From: VXPQ01 sp964608315
Lineage (GTDB): Bacteria; Bacteroidota; Rhodothermia; Rhodothermales; VXPQ01
DNA length: 64,000 nt
NCBI GenBank assembly: GCA_964608315.1
Contig: CAZSNF010000006.1
Span: 1 to 64,000, forward strand
Reading direction: 5' to 3'
The position numbers and the translations under genes were made by a program. Of the stretch, positions 25,932-32,933 are shown one piece after another (position 1 is the stretch's first letter; the number at the start of each line of letters is the position of its first letter). Below the pieces are notes generated by a model. The model was not told where the DNA came from and did no database searches. It saw only the letters and a list, made by a program, of their open reading frames with translations.

Positions 25932-26552
25932 GTGGAGGATAAGTCCGTAGAAGTCACATCGCCCATCCAGCTTCTTGTCGAAGGCAACGATGGGCGAAAT
26001 TTTTTTGAAGCGTTTCGGGACCATCTTGGGTTTGCGGAGATGCAGGTTCATAACTACGGCGGCGTCCCTGATTTGCCGAAATTCCTGCACGGCTTTACCG
26101 GCGCATCCAATTTCAGGAGGGTTCAGCGTATCGGAATCGTCCGGGACGCCGAACAATCTGCCGATAGCGCATTTCGAAGCGTCCAATCGGCATTGCGAAG
26201 CGCTCACCTTCCGGTCCCGCGTAAAATCGGGAGCCTTGTTAGCGAAGGACATCCCCAAACGGGCGTATTGATATTGCCCGAGGACGGTCCCGGCATGCTG
26301 GAAACCGTTCTGAATCGTTCGTTTTCAGATATGCCTATTGATTCCTGCATCGACGAGTTTTTTCGGTGTGTCGAACCCTATGCCGGAGAGGGAATACACC
26401 GCCGGGATAAAGCTCGCGCAAGCGCCTACCTTGCAACGAAAGACAAACCCAATGTTTCTGTCGGCGTCGCAGCGAAGAAAGGCTATTGGAATCTGGATCA
26501 CGAGGCGTTTGCCCCGATCCGGGATTTCATGCGGGGCCTTTGCGCGGCGTAA
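25932..26552 (+). CDS. DUF3226/TOPRIM-like partner protein
   Basis: 206 residues with a GTG start; the GTG is supported because the TOPRIM-like motif LLVEGNDGRNFFEAF lies only about 13 residues in. A second acidic cluster, IGIVRDAEQSADSAF (about 72-86), fits the DxD element of TOPRIM folds. Further on, PDDGPGMLET-like (here PEDGPGMLETVLNR) and VGVAAKKGYWNLDHEAFAPI are conserved-looking. DUF3226 proteins are TOPRIM-related; nuclease activity has not been shown for this one. It is translationally coupled to the AAA ATPase, giving a two-gene cassette analogous to AriA-AriB (PARIS) or split OLD systems. Confidence 0.75.
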   Translation: MEDKSVEVTSPIQLLVEGNDGRNFFEAFRDHLGFAEMQVHNYGGVPDLPKFLHGFTGASNFRRVQRIGIVRDAEQSADSAFRSVQSALRSAHLPVPRKIGSLVSEGHPQTGVLILPEDGPGMLETVLNRSFSDMPIDSCIDEFFRCVEPYAGEGIHRRDKARASAYLATKDKPNVSVGVAAKKGYWNLDHEAFAPIRDFMRGLCAA

Positions 26553-26563
26553 TCCCATGTCCA

Positions 26564-27181
26564 ATGCCAGATAATCCCATGGAACGCAGACCCAGCAGCG
26601 ACGAGTATGGGGATTTCTATCGGCCGTACGTAGCCGCCGTTCCGGATGGCTCCATCATAGATACGCTTCTGCGGCAGCGGTACGATTTTCTTCGCCTGGC
26701 GGCGGACGTGCCTCCCGATCTGGAGCAGTATCGTTACGCGCCGGGCAAGTGGTCCGTTCGCGAACTTGTCGGGCACCTGGCGGACAGCGAACGGATGTTT
26801 GCGATGCGGGCCATGGCTTTCGCCCGCGGCGATCATGCCCACTATCCGGGATTCGACGAGAACGAATACGTTGCCGCCTCGGGCGCGGACGATAGAACCC
26901 TTGCCGCGCTGGTCGAGGAATGGGATGCGGCGCGCTACGCCGCCGTGTTACTGTTCAAAGGGCTTCCGCCCGCCGCCTGGGATCGTCGCGGCCGCGCCAG
27001 CGGCTTCGAATTTACCGTCCGAAGCATGGCGTGGATTACCGCAGGCCACACCCAGCATCATATTCGTGCGTTGCGGGAGCGGTATCTGGGACAGGAGGAA
27101 CGCGACGAGACCGGCCCTGCGGCTTCGGCGGATTCTGCCTTGTCTGGATATCCGGGGGCGGGCGAGGCGGCGGGGCGTTAA
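26564..27181 (+). CDS. DinB-family putative metal-dependent hydrolase
   Basis: 205 residues from ATG 26564 (ATG 26579 is equally possible). A DinB_2 four-helix bundle is seen: KWSVRELVGHLADSERMFAMRA (metal His in GHLADSE), PGFDENEYV, and the C-terminal HTQHHIRALRERYL giving the two further histidines of the 3-His metal site. Family members include bacillithiol- or mycothiol-dependent S-transferases and many uncharacterised proteins; the substrate here is unknown. It follows the DUF3226 gene by 11 bp and might be co-transcribed. Its TAA stop is formed at the junction with a dispersed repeat. Confidence 0.82.
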   Translation: MPDNPMERRPSSDEYGDFYRPYVAAVPDGSIIDTLLRQRYDFLRLAADVPPDLEQYRYAPGKWSVRELVGHLADSERMFAMRAMAFARGDHAHYPGFDENEYVAASGADDRTLAALVEEWDAARYAAVLLFKGLPPAAWDRRGRASGFEFTVRSMAWITAGHTQHHIRALRERYLGQEERDETGPAASADSALSGYPGAGEAAGR

Positions 27182-27323
27182 GGATACTCTGATCAATTCT
27201 GCTTCGATCAGCGCTTCACGTTCTTGCGCAAAGGATGCCATGATAGCGTCGTTGAAATCAGCGAAAAACGCTGCGGGCTTCGAGGATAACGTACGTGAAG
27301 CGCCTTTCGGGAGGCTGCGAGGA
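27181..27323. repeat. Dispersed repeat, left-half copy
   Basis: AGGATACTCTGATCAATTCT, GCTTCGATCAGCGCTTCACG, GTCGTTGAAATCAGCGAAAA and GAAGCGCCTTTCGGGAGGCT match the left half of the complete elements. Similarity ends near GAGGAATG; the right half and terminus are missing. It begins inside the DinB-like stop codon. Confidence 0.85.
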
Positions 27324-27418
27324 ATGTTTGCGGGTTTGCGTGAATCGAAAAATTTTTCCTTGCGCATATGGGCCTCTGCGATTTATATTGAGGTGCCAAC
27401 TTGCCGGGCGTGTTCCCT

Positions 27419-27547
27419 ATGAATATCCATCGAGAAGCGGAAATTCGTCAAGCCGCGGCTTGGCTTTTGCGTCGCCGGATGCGCCCGGTATTTCTGCCCT
27501 CTCAATTCGTTGGCCTCGTCAGCGAACGCTTCATCTACCAGGATTGA
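27419..27547 (+). CDS. Small ORF upstream of the methyltransferase
   Basis: A 42-codon frame beginning MNIHREAEIRQAAAWLLRRR and ending in VSERFIYQD, TGA at 27545-27547. It ends 4 bases before the methyltransferase ATG, a spacing typical of coupled genes, and encodes a plausible amphipathic helix. It has no HTH that I can recognise, so it is not clearly a restriction-modification controller. It may be a leader peptide or a remnant. Confidence 0.35.
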   Translation: MNIHREAEIRQAAAWLLRRRMRPVFLPSQFVGLVSERFIYQD

Positions 27548-27551
27548 TTGT

Positions 27552-28481
27552 ATGACGGCGCGGATTAAACGTTTGCAAGGTCGTTACTTTACTGACGGCA
27601 ATCCTTTTGACCATGCGGCTTTCCTGGCCTGGGCGCGTGATGCGAATATACGGGCCAATACCATCCTTGAGCCGTTTGCTGGCGCCAACACCTTGATTCG
27701 GCACCTGCAGGGAATGGACTTGTGTAGCAAATACGAATCGTTTGACATAACGCCCGGGGCGTCAGATGTGCAAGGGCTGGACACGATATCGAATTTTCCC
27801 ACAGGGTTTGACGTTTGCATAACGAATCCGCCATGGTTAGCCAAGAATAGCGCTACCGTACGCGGCATGCCCTTTCCCGATTGTCCGTACGACGACCTGT
27901 ACAAGCTCGCATTGGAAAAATGCCTTTGGAACTGCGGGTGGGTGGCTGCCTTGATACCAGAGTCATTCATACGGGCAAACATATTTCAGAAAAGATTGGC
28001 CAGCTTTGTGTCCATCACGTCTCGCTTGTTCGCAGAAACCGGGCATCCGGTGGGTTTGGCCTTGTTTCATCCTTACCCCGTTCATGATGTAAGGGTTTGG
28101 TCAGGGCAAGATGAAGTGGGATTACTCTCGGACCTGGAATCCAGGCGCCCCCGTAAGCTTTTGCGCGGTCCAAAGGTATCTTTCAATGAACCAGATGGAA
28201 ACGTTGGCCTGATTGCATTGGACAATACGGAATCCGCGTCCATACGATTTTGCGACGTCGAGGAACTCCGGGACTACCAGGTCAAACCGAGCGGGAGGCA
28301 TATTACGAAAATTCAGGTGGATGGCGAAATTCGTATTCCGGCGTGGAATTGCTACCTGACCGAATTTCGCAAGGCGACATACGATGTCTTAATGACGTGT
28401 TACAAGGGCATTCGCAAGGATGGAATGTATCGCCGTCGCCTTGACTGGAATCTTGCGCGGGGGATTATCCATCATGCCTGA
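27552..28481 (+). CDS. Adenine-specific DNA methyltransferase of a type II R-M pair
   Basis: 309 residues from ATG 27552 (the longer frame from 27510 reads through the small upstream ORF region). SAM-binding motif I is ILEPFAGANTL (about 38-48) and catalytic motif IV is NPPW (about 92-95), as in N6-adenine methyltransferases. ALIPESFIRANIFQKRL (about 138-154) resembles the conserved motif VI region. Its 3' end overlaps the next gene by 8 bp (ATG within the terminal codons), so the two are coupled. Presumed role: protects host sites from the neighbouring nuclease. Base composition is noticeably AT-richer than the flanks, suggesting horizontal acquisition. Confidence 0.82.
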   Translation: MTARIKRLQGRYFTDGNPFDHAAFLAWARDANIRANTILEPFAGANTLIRHLQGMDLCSKYESFDITPGASDVQGLDTISNFPTGFDVCITNPPWLAKNSATVRGMPFPDCPYDDLYKLALEKCLWNCGWVAALIPESFIRANIFQKRLASFVSITSRLFAETGHPVGLALFHPYPVHDVRVWSGQDEVGLLSDLESRRPRKLLRGPKVSFNEPDGNVGLIALDNTESASIRFCDVEELRDYQVKPSGRHITKIQVDGEIRIPAWNCYLTEFRKATYDVLMTCYKGIRKDGMYRRRLDWNLARGIIHHA

Positions 28482-29130
28482 ACCTCCCGATTACGAAGCC
28501 CTCGAGCAAATTCTTTGGCGTAAACAGGCCAAGGAAGTTATTGATTGTCTTGACAAGGACGACAAGAATCTCCTGAAAAAGATACAAACATACATCTGGC
28601 GTTTTGGCTATACGGAAGAAGAAGTAAGAGCACGTATTCGGAGGGATGAAATGTTTTCCGCATGGTTTACCAAAGAACCACGACGTATGAAATTACACGA
28701 AACAATTGCGGCGGATTGGCTTAAGGGCATTGATCTTGTGTTCGACTTTGAGGACTTGCCGACGGGTGGCAAAAATGCGTGGTACATCGCAACAGATGGA
28801 GAGCTGCGGCAAGGCAAAAAACCAGCTGGGGTAAAGTCGTTGGATTTTGGGTGGGAAACGGGAAAGTACAGGGTTTTTGCTTCTCACAAGTATACCAAGG
28901 AAAGCGGGGGTAACCAGGACAGCCAATTCCAGGAAGTACAAAATATGCTACGTTATTTTCAACAGGGAGCAGTAGACGATCACACGGTGGTTATCGCTAT
29001 TGTAGACGGTCCATACTATACGCCTGCAAAAATGTCCGAATTGCATCGCTTTGAGCGTAGCAGTAAACCAATAAGCAAGGCACTGCATATTGAGGAGGTC
29101 CCGCCTTTTCTTGCGATGTTGACATTGTGA
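28474..29130 (+). CDS. Putative type II restriction endonuclease
   Basis: 218 residues from ATG 28474, which lies inside the end of the methyltransferase gene; a start at 28420 would overlap further. The assignment rests on coupling to an adenine methyltransferase and on a C-terminal strand-turn segment VVIAIVDGPYYTPAKMSEL (about 172-190), of the kind seen in PD-(D/E)XK restriction enzymes. The catalytic D/E/K set could not be assigned with confidence; KGIDLVFDFEDLPTGGKNAW and EVQNMLRYF carry candidate acidic residues. The recognition site is unknown. The gene is AT-rich like its partner. Confidence 0.65.
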   Translation: MPEPPDYEALEQILWRKQAKEVIDCLDKDDKNLLKKIQTYIWRFGYTEEEVRARIRRDEMFSAWFTKEPRRMKLHETIAADWLKGIDLVFDFEDLPTGGKNAWYIATDGELRQGKKPAGVKSLDFGWETGKYRVFASHKYTKESGGNQDSQFQEVQNMLRYFQQGAVDDHTVVIAIVDGPYYTPAKMSELHRFERSSKPISKALHIEEVPPFLAMLTL

Positions 29131-29588
29131 TATAAAATGAAGAATTTTTTGGCAATAGCGATCAAGTTTTTCGCCGCCCCGATTTGATGTATTGGGTGGA
29201 TATAAACTCCTCTGTTCACTTATCCGTATAAGTCTCCAGAATTTATTTCTTTTTGGGTGGCGGAGGCGGCGGAGGAGGCTTTGCCGCATTAGCATTGCTG
29301 TACGATACACCTCTGGTCGAGGCGCCTTCCCTGATGGGTTGACGACCGGGGGGAGGATTTTGTTCTTTCGCCATGGCGTCTAAACTTTTCAGGATTTTGA
29401 GGGCATGTATGTGTTGCCTTAGCCGCATTGCTTTTGCAGGTTGCGGCTGGGTATAGAAATTATAGAGAAAATCTCGGGGCTGGTTCCCGATCCCCATAAA
29501 ATTTTTTCTGACATTCGTTCGGGGTCTGGTTCCCGTCATTCTGTTTCTGCCGGTCCCTGTGCGTCACCGTGGCGCAGTGATTCGTTAG
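29131..29588. other. AT-rich intergenic region after the restriction gene
   Basis: AT-rich DNA between the nuclease gene and the fic-associated array. Apart from a possible poly-proline mini-gene on the minus strand (29243-29374) I see no gene, promoter of clear type or repeat. Confidence 0.5.
29243..29374 (-). CDS. Possible 43-residue poly-proline peptide
   Basis: Reading from ATG 29374 gives MAKEQNPPPGRQPIREGAST, then a Ser/Asn/Ala segment and a tail of eight prolines followed by three lysines. The frame stays open upstream to ATG 29539, but the upstream part is less protein-like. A short protein with a Pro8-Lys3 end is not expected by chance in this AT-rich stretch, yet the run is encoded by a simple CCG/CCT repeat that could itself be the feature. 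Convergent with the restriction gene. No function can be assigned. Confidence 0.4.
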   Translation of the reverse strand: MAKEQNPPPGRQPIREGASTRGVSYSNANAAKPPPPPPPPKKK

Positions 29589-29740
29589 TTGGCCAATTTT
29601 GCTTATTTATGGCCTATGATCCTCTTTTGTTGACCGAAACTGACCATCAGAATAATTTTACCGGCCATTTTCAGAAACATCTGTCCGACAATTCGCGTTG
29701 ATGGACACTTCTGGCCGGCAAATACCGCCAGAATCTGTTT
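29589..29740. repeat. Phased inverted-repeat array upstream of fic
   Basis: Related units TTGGCC-N16-GGCC (from 29589), CTGACC-N17-GGCCA (29640-29680), CTGTCC-N16-GGACA (29681-29710) and a half unit CTGGCC (from 29711). The unit at 29681 has the same 5-16-5 geometry and 30 bp length as units downstream of fic. The array ends about 65 bp before the fic start codon, where an operator would be expected. Confidence 0.6.
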
Positions 29741-29806
29741 CGCAACCCTTCTGCCTGCATTGTTGACCGGGAGGGAACAGGCATTATCCAACATGGAGGA
29801 AGACCC

Positions 29807-30925
29807 ATGGCGCCAGTGCATTATTGTACAGGTCGGTTCCCCCCGGAAGAGCGACTGGACTGGTCAGAACTGATCCCGTTGCTTGGCCCGGCCGCCGCTG
29901 CCGTTGCGCGCTATGACGAGGCGCTTGCGGCGATCCCGAACCCCGATGTGTTGCTGTCGCCGCTGACCACGCAAGAGGCCGCACTGTCGTCTAAAATCGA
30001 AGGGATACGGGCTACCCTTGGCGAAATCCTGGGGTTCGAGGCCGGGCGGAAGGTTGGTTCGCCGGAACTCCGCAACGATATCGAAGAAATTCTCAACTAT
30101 CGCATGGCTATGCGCGCCGCCGTCAAGATGTTGCAGGATGCGCCTCTCTCGATGTGGGTCGTTCTCGAAGCGCATCGGATGTTGCTGGACGGGGTCCGCG
30201 GTCGCAACAAGGCGCCCGGCGAATTCAGACGCATACCCAACTGGATAGGCCCGCCGGGGTCCTCGATAGAGAACGCCGCCTATGTTCCCATTGGCGCAGA
30301 CAGGCTCGCCGGCGCCATGTCCAGATGGGAACGCTACATGCACGAAGATGCGCCCGACCGCCTCGTTCAGCTCGCCGTTCTCCATGCAGAGTTCGAGGCG
30401 TTGCATCCGTTTCTGGGCGGCAACGGGCGACTGGGGCGCATGTTGATTCCCCTTTTTCTATGGAAACGCGGTCTTGTCAGGCAGCCTGTGTTTTGCATCA
30501 GCGCTTATCTGGAGGCGCGACGGGAATGTTATTTCGCCGGGCTGCTCTCGGTTTCCCGCGACGATGACTGGACCGGCTGGTCCCGTTTCTTTCTGGAGGC
30601 AGTGCGGGCGCAGGCCGAAGAGAGTACGCGTACGGTGCGGGGGATTGTCAATCTCTACGAGGACGCGAAGCGCCGGGTAGAAACGATGACGCGATCTCCC
30701 TATGTCGTCCATGCGCTCGATTCGATTTTTCGGCAACCTGTTTTCGGCAGTACGGGTTTCGCCAAAACCGCCGGGATTCCGGGGCGTACGGCAAGGCGTA
30801 TTCTGGATGTGATGTCCGAAGGGGGAGTGCTGGAATTGCTTGATGCGGGCGGCGGGCGGAGGCAACGTTTTTTTCTGTTTCGTCCCCTTCTCCATCTCAT
30901 TGAAGACATTAATGGCTCCCGATGA
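29807..30925 (+). CDS. Fic-family protein (predicted AMPylase) with C-terminal winged helix
   Basis: 372 residues. The Fic core motif HPFLGGNGRLGR is at about 200-211, complete with the catalytic His and the anion-binding GNGR. An N-terminal inhibitory helix motif S-xxx-EG (SSKIEG, about 61-66) marks a class II, self-inhibited Fic protein. The C-terminal 80 residues (STGFAKTAGIPGRTARRILDVMSEGGVLEL) look like a winged-helix DNA-binding domain. Known Fic enzymes transfer AMP from ATP to protein hydroxyls; this target is unknown. The gene stands alone between two arrays of TGTCC-N16-GGACA repeats that may be bound by its own winged helix, which would make it autoregulated. Confidence 0.9.
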   Translation: MAPVHYCTGRFPPEERLDWSELIPLLGPAAAAVARYDEALAAIPNPDVLLSPLTTQEAALSSKIEGIRATLGEILGFEAGRKVGSPELRNDIEEILNYRMAMRAAVKMLQDAPLSMWVVLEAHRMLLDGVRGRNKAPGEFRRIPNWIGPPGSSIENAAYVPIGADRLAGAMSRWERYMHEDAPDRLVQLAVLHAEFEALHPFLGGNGRLGRMLIPLFLWKRGLVRQPVFCISAYLEARRECYFAGLLSVSRDDDWTGWSRFFLEAVRAQAEESTRTVRGIVNLYEDAKRRVETMTRSPYVVHALDSIFRQPVFGSTGFAKTAGIPGRTARRILDVMSEGGVLELLDAGGGRRQRFFLFRPLLHLIEDINGSR

Positions 30926-30941
30926 CCACTTTCAGCGCTCT

Positions 30942-31110
30942 CTGTCCAATAATCCTGTTTGCTGGACATTTCTGTCCAACGAACTCTTTTTACGGACATT
31001 TTTTTCATTATCTGTCCGCTAAATTCGTTTGCTGGACATTTCTGACCGCCAAAACGTTTTCCTGGACACTTTTTGCATGATCTGTCCGTTAATTTCACTT
31101 ATTGGCGCAG
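30942..31110. repeat. Phased inverted-repeat array downstream of fic
   Basis: Five contiguous units starting CTG(T/A)CC at 30942, 30972, 31012, 31042 and 31082, so steps are 30, 40, 30 and 40 bp. The first four each have GGACA 16 bases after the CC. The two 70 bp super-units agree at about 51 of 70 positions. The last unit decays (CTGTCCGTTAATTTCACTTA then TTGGCGC). The DNA is AT-rich and contains no gene. Confidence 0.8.
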
Positions 31111-31184
31111 AGAGGATGTGAAAGAGAGAGACGAGGACGAAGGCATCGCAAGGCAAGTGGCGTCAGCGCTTCAGGAAAAAGCCT

Positions 31185-31236
31185 AAGGGATACGCTGATT
31201 CAGTCTACAAAGACCAGAGACTGCGACGGGAGCGCT
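31185..31236. repeat. Dispersed repeat, inverted right-end fragment
   Basis: AAGGGATACGCTGATTCAGT then CTACAAAGACCAGAGACTGC and GACGGGAGCGC is a diverged copy of the inverted right end, best matched by the fragment at 10710-10763. It lies directly upstream of the toxin-antitoxin promoter. Confidence 0.6.
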
Positions 31237-31248
31237 ATGGGCAATGAT

Positions 31249-31296
31249 TTGACATATTGCCGGGAACTCATTATTAATAACGCTGTTTTATGTCAA
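31249..31296 (+). promoter_or_regulatory. Promoter with overlapping palindromic operator for the Xre-RES operon
   Basis: TTGACA (31249-31254), 17 bases, TATTAA (31272-31277) fits a sigma-70-type promoter. TTGACATA (31249-31256) and TATGTCAA (31289-31296) form a perfect 8 bp inverted repeat around it, as expected for an antitoxin operator. The ATG at 31237 lies upstream of this promoter, which supports the 31315 start for the antitoxin. Confidence 0.6.
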
Positions 31297-31314
31297 AATA
31301 ACCGACTATACGCC

Positions 31315-31665
31315 ATGATGCTTCAGGAATACATCAAGGACGAAGTGTTCTCGCCTGAATTGATCGCGGATGCGCTTCGCACCAACCGGCGCGAAATCGC
31401 CCATACGCTGGGGTTGGGAGGCGACGCGCTTTCCAGAACGACAAGAATCCGGGCGTTCAAGACCCAGACCCGCATCCGGGAAATGTTGGAGATTCTCAAT
31501 CGGGTGGAAGCGCAAACCGGTTCTCTTTTGGCGGCGTACGCCTGGTTTCGCTCCGAACCGATGACGGGATTCGGGGGAATGACCCCGGACCAACTCGTGC
31601 GGGAGGGCAAGGCGAATTACGTGCATGCGTACCTTGAGCGCATCATGGCGGGCGGTTATGCGTGA
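31315..31665 (+). CDS. Xre/MbcA/ParS-type antitoxin
   Basis: 116 residues from ATG 31315 (ATG 31318 next to it; ATG 31237 would place the predicted promoter inside the gene). An N-terminal HTH-like part (ADALRTNRREIAHTLGLG) is followed by the toxin-binding MbcA/ParS/Xre C-terminal domain: RIREMLEILNRVEAQTGSLL, AYAWFRSEPMTGFGGMTPDQ, LVREGKANYVHAYLERIMAG. It overlaps the RES toxin gene by 4 bp, the usual arrangement of this module. Expected role: neutralises the toxin and represses the operon through the upstream palindrome. Confidence 0.88.
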   Translation: MMLQEYIKDEVFSPELIADALRTNRREIAHTLGLGGDALSRTTRIRAFKTQTRIREMLEILNRVEAQTGSLLAAYAWFRSEPMTGFGGMTPDQLVREGKANYVHAYLERIMAGGYA

Positions 31666-32171
31666 TGCGATTTCAGGGGATTGTTTATCGCGCGCATAAC
31701 CCGCAATGGGCGTGGGACCCGCTCTCCGGGGAAGGGGCAAGGCGACATGGCGGTCGATTTAATCGTCGCAACCAGCGCGCGCTGTATACGTCCCTTTCTC
31801 CGCTAACGGCCATACGCGAAGCGCAGCCACTGGGACGACCCATGCAGCCGCTCATACTTTGCGCCTGCGAGGTGGACATCGAACCTGTTTTCGATGCGCT
31901 GGATGCGTCTCGTCGAGCGGAGTACGCCGTATCGGACGCCGAGCTTGCCTGTCCGACCTGGGAGCGCGATATGCGGGATGGCGAAACGCCTTTGTCTCAT
32001 GCATTGGCGGATCAATTGATCGAGGCAGGTTTTGTCGGAATACGGGCGCAAAGTTTTGCGCGAAAAGCAGGGCCGGAAGATGTGAATCTGGCGCTATGGC
32101 GGTGGGGAACGCAACGACCAAGCCGTATCGCGTTGATTGACGATGAGGATCGCTTGATCAGAAAACCATAA
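31662..32171 (+). CDS. RES-domain toxin (NAD-degrading)
   Basis: 169 residues. Conserved RES features are in order: GGRFN with the key Arg near 32, ALYTSLSPLTAIREA with Tyr near 42, Ser near 44-46 and Glu near 53, and the C-terminal WRWGT. Characterised RES toxins deplete NAD+ by hydrolysis or phosphorolysis and are controlled by the partner antitoxin. The gene starts within the last codons of the antitoxin gene (ATGATG overlap), so the two are coupled. Length is within the normal range and all key residues are present, so the toxin is probably functional. Confidence 0.9.
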   Translation: MMRFQGIVYRAHNPQWAWDPLSGEGARRHGGRFNRRNQRALYTSLSPLTAIREAQPLGRPMQPLILCACEVDIEPVFDALDASRRAEYAVSDAELACPTWERDMRDGETPLSHALADQLIEAGFVGIRAQSFARKAGPEDVNLALWRWGTQRPSRIALIDDEDRLIRKP

Positions 32172-32263
32172 GACGTCATGGCAAGGAGAGGAGGTACGGG
32201 CTGACGGACATATTTGTCGGCCACTTTAAGGCATATATGACCACCAGATTTGCTTGTGCCATC

Positions 32264-32914
32264 ATGAAACTCCAGCCCGTTGTCTACTCCCCGGACGAAG
32301 CGATCCGGCGCGCGCAGCGCTTTGCGGACGAAATGGCTCGCCGCCGCACCGTCCGACATTTCGATTCCCGGCCCATCCCGAACGAGGTGATTGACGCCGC
32401 ATTGCGTGCTGCGGTCTCCGCGCCAAGCGGCGCGAATCGCCAGCCCTGGCGCTTCGTGGTGGTGCGCGACCCCGGGATCAAGGCCCGCATCCGCGTAGCG
32501 GCGGAAGCCGAGGAACACGAATTCTACAACCGGCGGGCTACCCGCGAGTGGCTGGAGGCGCTGGCCCCGTTCGAAACGAACGAGCACAAACCGTTTCTCG
32601 AAGAGGCTCCGGCGCTCATCGCCATTTTTCTCGAACGCTACGGACTGGGCAAGGACGGCAAGCGCATCAAGAACTACTATGCGTCGGAATCCGTGGGCAT
32701 CGCCACAGGCTTTTTGATTGCGGCGCTGCACCATGCCGGCGTCGCCACGCTTACGCACACGCCGAGCCCCATGGGTTTTCTGAACGAGATTCTGGAGAGG
32801 CCGCGCAACGAAACGCCGTTCCTGCTGCTCGTAGCGGGCTATCCGAGCGAGGACGCCGAGGCGCCGGATATCGAAAAACTGCCGTTCGATACGGTGGTGC
32901 GTTACGCGGGGTGA
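32264..32914 (+). CDS. Nitroreductase-family flavoprotein (iodotyrosine-deiodinase-like)
   Basis: 216 residues from ATG 32264 (ATG 32237 adds nine residues). The N-terminal FMN-binding motif RRRTVRHFDSRPIP then AAVSAPSGANRQPWRFVVV (about 26-70) closely follows the deiodinase/BluB branch of the nitroreductase superfamily. SVGIATGFLIAALHHAGVAT (about 146-165) and NEILERPRNETPFLLLVAGYP complete the fold. It should bind FMN as a dimer and reduce or dehalogenate a small aromatic substrate with NAD(P)H; the substrate is not evident. It converges with the HigA-like gene, 19 bp apart. Confidence 0.87.
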   Translation: MKLQPVVYSPDEAIRRAQRFADEMARRRTVRHFDSRPIPNEVIDAALRAAVSAPSGANRQPWRFVVVRDPGIKARIRVAAEAEEHEFYNRRATREWLEALAPFETNEHKPFLEEAPALIAIFLERYGLGKDGKRIKNYYASESVGIATGFLIAALHHAGVATLTHTPSPMGFLNEILERPRNETPFLLLVAGYPSEDAEAPDIEKLPFDTVVRYAG

Positions 32915-32933
32915 AGGGCTATGCGCCTCCTCT

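Noticed and set aside
30942..31110. CRISPR array
   Set aside because: Units alternate 30 and 40 bp, the conserved parts are short half-sites, and no cas gene is near.
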